Shown: piece after piece, positions 60,308 to 64,000 of the stretch
How the letters are laid out: the number at the start of each line of letters is the position of its first letter
Numbering within the stretch: the first letter of the stretch is position 1
Assembly: GCA_963783235.1 (NCBI GenBank)
Contig: CAWAMN010000001.1
Coordinates: forward strand, 372,001 to 436,000
Source of the DNA: Thiohalomonas sp963783235
GTDB lineage: Bacteria > Pseudomonadota > Gammaproteobacteria > Thiohalomonadales > Thiohalomonadaceae
Direction: 5' to 3'
DNA length: 64,000 nucleotides
The notes under the pieces: generated by a model
What the model saw: the letters and a program-made list of their open reading frames with translations, nothing else
The model's database searches: none
Told to the model about the DNA's origin: nothing
Position numbers and translations under genes: made by a program

Positions 60308-60332
60308 CTTCGACGACTTACCAAGATATCCG

Positions 60333-60358
60333 AAAAAGGGGGCGCTGCCCCCTTTTTT
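60333..60358 (+). terminator. Rho-independent terminator/attenuator between rpsB and tsf
   Basis: GGGGGC (60338-60343), a three-base GCT loop and GCCCCC (60347-60352) are flanked by AAAAA and TTTTTT, so the stem may extend by several A-T pairs. It lies 30 bp after the rpsB stop and, as in E. coli, may partially terminate, leaving less tsf than rpsB message. Confidence 0.85.
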
Positions 60359-60423
60359 GAAATCGTTCCCGGGCGGCCTGGCCGCCTGACGTTTGGCAAA
60401 ATTTTCTAGGGGACTACACAACA

Positions 60424-61308
60424 ATGGCGATTACTGCTGCGCAGGTTAAGGAGCTTCGTGAACGCACCGGTGCCGGCATGATGGAGTGCAAAAAGGCGCT
60501 GGTGGAGACGGACGGTGACATCGATGCCGCCATCGAGCATATGCGTAAGACCGGCCTGGCCAAGGCCGACAAGAAGGCGGGCCGTACGGCCGCCGAGGGC
60601 CTGATCAAGGTCAACACCAGCGACGACGGCAAGCGCGCGGCGATGGTCGAGATCAATTGCGAGACCGACTTCGTTGCCAAGAACGAGGACTTCCAGGGGT
60701 TCGCCGATGCCGTCGCCGAACGTGTGCTGGCCAGCGACCCTGACGATCTGGACGCGCTGCTGGCCATGCCGCTGAAGGATGGTGACGACACCAATGTGGG
60801 CGATGCCACCAAGACCCTGATCGCCAAACTGGGCGAAAACATGGCCGTGCGCCGCTTCGTGACCTTCCAAACCACGGGCACGCTGGCGAGTTACCTTCAC
60901 GGTACCCGCATCGGCGTGGTGACGGAGCTCGAAGGAGGCGATGAAGAGCTGGCGCGCGATCTGGCCATGCATATCGCTGCCAGCAACCCGCAGCACATCT
61001 CTGCAGAGAACGTACCGGCCGAGGTGATCGAGAAGGAGCGGGAGATCTTCGTGGCTCAGGCAGCGGAGAGCGGCAAGCCGGCGGAAATCATCGAGAAGAT
61101 GGTTGAAGGCCGGGTTAAGAAGGCGCTCAAAGAGATCACCCTGCTCGGGCAGCCGTTCGTCAAGGACCCGGATACCACCGTTGAAAAGCTGCTCAAGGAC
61201 AAGGGCGCCAAGGTCGTCAGCTTCCGTCGTTTCGAAGTGGGCGAAGGCATTGAGAAAAAGGCCGACAACTTCGTCGAAGAGGTCATGGCCCAGGCCCGCG
61301 GTAGCTGA
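60424..61308 (+). CDS. tsf: Elongation factor Ts
   Basis: This 294-residue GDP/GTP exchange factor of EF-Tu has ITAAQVKELRERTGAGMMECKKAL (UBA-like N-terminus) and the catalytic TDFVAKNEDF. The C-terminus has the normal dimerisation region. An AGGGGA site precedes the ATG. Its stop is 3 bp from the pyrH start. Confidence 0.97.
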   Translation: MAITAAQVKELRERTGAGMMECKKALVETDGDIDAAIEHMRKTGLAKADKKAGRTAAEGLIKVNTSDDGKRAAMVEINCETDFVAKNEDFQGFADAVAERVLASDPDDLDALLAMPLKDGDDTNVGDATKTLIAKLGENMAVRRFVTFQTTGTLASYLHGTRIGVVTELEGGDEELARDLAMHIAASNPQHISAENVPAEVIEKEREIFVAQAAESGKPAEIIEKMVEGRVKKALKEITLLGQPFVKDPDTTVEKLLKDKGAKVVSFRRFEVGEGIEKKADNFVEEVMAQARGS

Positions 61309-61311
61309 CCG

Positions 61312-62055
61312 ATGGGCGACGCCGACGCGACCACACTCCAGTATAAAAGGATTCTGCTCAAACTCAGCGGCGAAGCGCTGATGGGTGAGCAGGGGTTCGG
61401 TATCGACCCGGCGGTCGCCAAGCGCACCGCCAGGGAGGTGGCCGAGGTGGTGGCCGCCGGCGCCCAGGTCGGCTTGGTCATCGGTGGCGGCAATATCTTC
61501 CGGGGGGTCAGTTTGGCTGCCGGGGGGATGGAGCGCGCTACCGCGGACCACATGGGCATGCTGGCCACGGTGATTAATGCCCTGGCCATTCAGGATGCCC
61601 TGGAGCACGAAAATTTGGCAGTGCGGGTCATGTCCGCGCTGCCGGTCCACCAGGTCTGTGAGGATTACGTGCGGCGACGCGCGATCCGGCACCTCGAAAA
61701 GCACCGGGTGTGTATTTTTGCCGCGGGCACCGGCAATCCGTTTTTCACGACCGACTCCGCCGCTACCCTGCGTGGCATCGAGATCGGTGCCGATCTCGTT
61801 CTGAAGGCGACGAAAGTGGACGGGGTCTACACCGCCGATCCGGTCAAGGATCCTTCGGCAACGCGCTATTCGCGGCTAACCTATGATGAGGTGCTGACGA
61901 AGAATCTGGGCGTTATGGATCTGACCGCAATGGTTCTCTGCCGGGATCACAACATGCCGTTACGGGTTTTCGATATGAATAAGCCGGGTGCGTTGATGAG
62001 CATTTTGCGGGGCGAAGACGAGGGCACCTTGGTTGAACGGGGAGACAGCGCATGA
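61312..62055 (+). CDS. pyrH: Uridylate kinase
   Basis: This 247-residue UMP kinase has LLKLSGEALMG, VIGGGNIFRG, MGMLATVINALAIQDAL and ATKVDGVYTADP, typical of the amino-acid-kinase fold. It phosphorylates UMP with ATP. The ATG is only 3 bp after tsf; it overlaps frr by four bases. Confidence 0.95.
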   Translation: MGDADATTLQYKRILLKLSGEALMGEQGFGIDPAVAKRTAREVAEVVAAGAQVGLVIGGGNIFRGVSLAAGGMERATADHMGMLATVINALAIQDALEHENLAVRVMSALPVHQVCEDYVRRRAIRHLEKHRVCIFAAGTGNPFFTTDSAATLRGIEIGADLVLKATKVDGVYTADPVKDPSATRYSRLTYDEVLTKNLGVMDLTAMVLCRDHNMPLRVFDMNKPGALMSILRGEDEGTLVERGDSA

Positions 62056-62609
62056 TCAATGATGTCAAAAAAGATGCCGAAGCGCGCATGAAAAAGAGTA
62101 TCGAGGCGCTGCGGCAAGAACTTTCCAAACTGCGCACCGGGCGTGCGCACCCCAGCATTCTCGACCACGTTACGGTCGAGTACTACGGCTCGGAAGTTCC
62201 TCTCAATCAGGTGGCCAATATCGCCAGCGAGGATGCCCGGACGCTGACGGTGACTCCCTGGGAAAAACCCATGGTTCAGAAGGTGGAGAAGGCGATCATC
62301 ACCTCGGACCTGGGGCTCAATCCGGCAACCTCGGGTTCCGTTATTCGCGTGCCAATGCCGGCGCTGACCGAAGAGCGTCGTCGGGATATGAGCAAACTGG
62401 TGCGTCAGGAAGGGGAGCACGCCAAAGTCGCTATCCGCAACATCCGGCGCGATGCCAACGGCGATTTCAAGTCGCTGCTCAAGGAGAAGGAAATCACGGA
62501 AGACGAAGCGCGCAAGGCCGAAGATGACATCCAGAAGTTGACGGATACCTACGTCGCAGAAGTGGATACGCTTCTGGATGCGAAAGAAAAAGACTTAATG
62601 GAAATCTGA
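62052..62609 (+). CDS. frr: Ribosome-recycling factor
   Basis: This 185-residue tRNA-like protein disassembles the post-termination ribosome with EF-G. KDAEARMKKSIEALRQELSKLRTGRAHPSILD and MPALTEERRRDMSKLV are the family hallmarks. The start codon overlaps the pyrH stop. Confidence 0.97.
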   Translation: MINDVKKDAEARMKKSIEALRQELSKLRTGRAHPSILDHVTVEYYGSEVPLNQVANIASEDARTLTVTPWEKPMVQKVEKAIITSDLGLNPATSGSVIRVPMPALTEERRRDMSKLVRQEGEHAKVAIRNIRRDANGDFKSLLKEKEITEDEARKAEDDIQKLTDTYVAEVDTLLDAKEKDLMEI

Positions 62610-62654
62610 ACGCCGGCTGGCGCTTTTCGGGGCGCCGCATCGGTATTCGCATCT

Positions 62655-63413
62655 ATGGCGAACGAAGAGAGTAGTTCGACCCCCCGCAGGCGCATGCCGC
62701 GGCACGTCGCCGTCATCATGGACGGTAACGGTCGTTGGGCCAAGCAGCGCCACCTCCCGCGCTTTGCCGGTCACCGTGCCGGACTGGAATCGGTCCGGGG
62801 CATGGTGAAAGCTTGTCTTCATCACGGGATCGAGACGCTGACGCTATTCGCCTTCAGCAGTGAAAACTGGCGGCGTCCCAAAGACGAAGTCGGTTTGCTG
62901 ATGAAGCTGTTTATGACGGCACTCGATAACGAGGTCGGTAAGCTGCATAAAAATGGCGTTCGGTTGCGCATCGTGGGCGACACGAGCGCGTTTTCACCCG
63001 AGCTTCAGCAGCGGATTGTCAAGGCCGAAGCCCTCACCCGGGAAAATACCGCCTTAACACTGGCGGTTGCGGTCAATTACGGGGGCCGTTGGGACATTAC
63101 CCAGGCCGCCCGCTCGATGGCTGAGGCGGTTGCCGCGGGCGAAATCGGGCCGGAGGATATCACCCCGGAGACTTTGGGCGCGCGGTTGGCGCTGAGCGAA
63201 CTCCCTGAGCCGGACCTCTTTATCCGCACCGGCGGTGAGCAGCGGATCAGTAACTTCCTGCTTTGGCAGTTGGCCTATACGGAGCTCTATTTTACGACGC
63301 TGTTGTGGCCGGAGTTTCGCGAAGCGGATTTCGAGGCCGCCCTCGACTCCTTCGCGGCGCGTCAACGCCGGTTCGGCAAGACCGGTGACCAGGTGGAACA
63401 GGATCGTGCTTAA
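62655..63413 (+). CDS. uppS: Undecaprenyl diphosphate synthase
   Basis: This 252-residue cis-prenyltransferase makes undecaprenyl diphosphate, the carrier for peptidoglycan and O-antigen. The HVAVIMDGNGRWAKQR motif is near 16-31 (catalytic Asp), followed by GHRAGLESVRGMV, FAFSSENWRRP, and LFIRTGGEQRISNFLLWQLAYTELYF. It overlaps the cdsA start. Confidence 0.96.
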   Translation: MANEESSSTPRRRMPRHVAVIMDGNGRWAKQRHLPRFAGHRAGLESVRGMVKACLHHGIETLTLFAFSSENWRRPKDEVGLLMKLFMTALDNEVGKLHKNGVRLRIVGDTSAFSPELQQRIVKAEALTRENTALTLAVAVNYGGRWDITQAARSMAEAVAAGEIGPEDITPETLGARLALSELPEPDLFIRTGGEQRISNFLLWQLAYTELYFTTLLWPEFREADFEAALDSFAARQRRFGKTGDQVEQDRA

Positions 63414-64000
63414 GCAAAGGGTCTTAACGGCGCTGATCCTGGCGCCGCTTGCCGTTTGGGCAATTTTGGCGCTGCCGTCCCCCGTCTTTGCGCTCCTGTT
63501 CGGGGTCATCATGCTACTCGGGGCCTGGGAGTGGACCCGCCTGATAGGTTTCACCTCCATGGGAGGACGCTTCGGTTATGTGGCGACGATAGCGCTCTTG
63601 ATGGTCGGCCTCTTTCCGATGATGTCGATGCCGGGAAGCATCGTGGCCCTTGGTGCATCGGCCATGGTGTGGTGGATTGCGGCACTCGTTTCGGTGCTGC
63701 GTTATCCCGCGGGTATCGAGGTCTGGCGGCAGAACAAGGTCGCGCGCGCATTGGCCGGAGGGTTCGTATTGGTTCCGGCCTGGGGGTGTTTGGTCCTTTT
63801 GCAGCATGCACCCGGACCGGGCTTCGTCCTGCTTCTGATGGTGTTGATTTGGGGCGCGGACACCGGCGCCTACTTCGCGGGTCGCCGCTGGGGCCGGCAC
63901 CGCCTGGCGCCAAGCGTCAGCCCGGGTAAGACCTGGGAGGGTGTGGGCGGCGGCGCGGCGGTGGCTCTGTTGGCAGGGGCGGTCGGTTGGCTTTGGCTGC
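63406..64000 (+). CDS. cdsA: Phosphatidate cytidylyltransferase, 3'-truncated by the window edge
   Basis: A GTG at 63406, overlapping the uppS stop, opens a frame that runs off the right edge (about 198 residues visible). It has a series of hydrophobic segments and then LLMVLIWGADTGAYFAGRRWG and SPGKTWEGVGGG, the CDP-alcohol/CdsA signature. It makes CDP-diacylglycerol for phospholipid synthesis. The end is not seen. Confidence 0.92.
   Translation, partial: MLKQRVLTALILAPLAVWAILALPSPVFALLFGVIMLLGAWEWTRLIGFTSMGGRFGYVATIALLMVGLFPMMSMPGSIVALGASAMVWWIAALVSVLRYPAGIEVWRQNKVARALAGGFVLVPAWGCLVLLQHAPGPGFVLLLMVLIWGADTGAYFAGRRWGRHRLAPSVSPGKTWEGVGGGAAVALLAGAVGWLWL

Noticed and set aside
59171..60424. 417-codon minus-strand frame opposite rpsB
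   Set aside because: Antisense to a highly conserved ribosomal protein gene and part of map; no support as a gene.

Overview
The window is 64 kb of GC-rich, gene-dense chromosome from a gammaproteobacterium. The strongest evidence is the right end: glnD, map, then rpsB-tsf-pyrH-frr-uppS-cdsA, preceded by dapE / arsC-like / dapD / dapC, which is the usual gammaproteobacterial order. The ubiA, dsbB, modABC, TRAP transporter and bioA proteins look like those of free-living Chromatiales-type bacteria, but that lineage is an inference. No phage, plasmid, CRISPR, rRNA or tRNA was seen.

Layout. 1-3.3 kb: an edge-truncated EEP phosphohydrolase converges on a large AMP-ligase/ACP/acyltransferase gene that carries a one-base frameshift. 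3.5-8.5 kb: a four-gene HlyD-ABC-permease-permease exporter. 8.5-15 kb: a VIT-like membrane protein, transaldolase and class I fructose-bisphosphate aldolase, a 268-bp nested palindromic element, a secreted PRC-barrel/EF-hand protein, an acetate kinase remnant, a PilZ protein and a frameshifted glgC. 15-19 kb: a molybdate locus (modE with a ModE-type operator, a di-Mop molbindin, modABC). 19-28 kb: two histidine kinases, a REC-PAS protein, ApbE, a GNAT acetyltransferase, a periplasmic sugar dehydrogenase, DsbB and a DEDDh exonuclease. 28-32 kb: a TRAP operon with a TatT (T-component) lipoprotein. 32-38.7 kb: a P-type cation ATPase, ubiA, bioA, two very small membrane-protein ORFs and a host-attachment-family protein. 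38.7-50.9 kb: hrpB, a LemA/GIDE pair, an APH-kinase/ATPase fusion, a possible nuclease-fold protein, a DinG-type helicase, an outer-membrane protein, tsaB, a GDSL lipoprotein and a calcium-binding-type protein. 51-64 kb: the lysine/peptidoglycan dap genes and the conserved translation and envelope cluster.

How the genes fit together. The mod locus senses and imports molybdate: ModE probably represses its own gene, the molbindin stores the anion and ModABC imports it. DapD, DapC and DapE are three sequential succinylase-branch steps to meso-diaminopimelate. The genes rpsB to cdsA combine translation (S2, EF-Ts, RRF), UMP supply and the first steps of lipid-carrier and phospholipid synthesis. 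Tal and FBA share a transcription unit of central carbon metabolism close to glgC (ADP-glucose for glycogen) and a dead ackA fragment.

The most noteworthy features are non-coding. They are a dispersed ~150-bp terminal-inverted-repeat element (two complete copies and one stub), a different 268-bp nested palindrome, and a family of G-rich imperfect palindromes in every spacer of the dap cluster, one of them split by a copy of the dispersed element. Three coding regions (acyl-ligase, ackA remnant, glgC) each look one base too long; for the two larger genes a sequencing or assembly error must be ruled out before calling them pseudogenes. I did not find a convincing wholly new multi-gene system. 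The best candidates for unexplored biology are the EF-hand/PRC protein, the GIDE protein with an EF-hand loop, the 45.2-kb protein and the repeat families.
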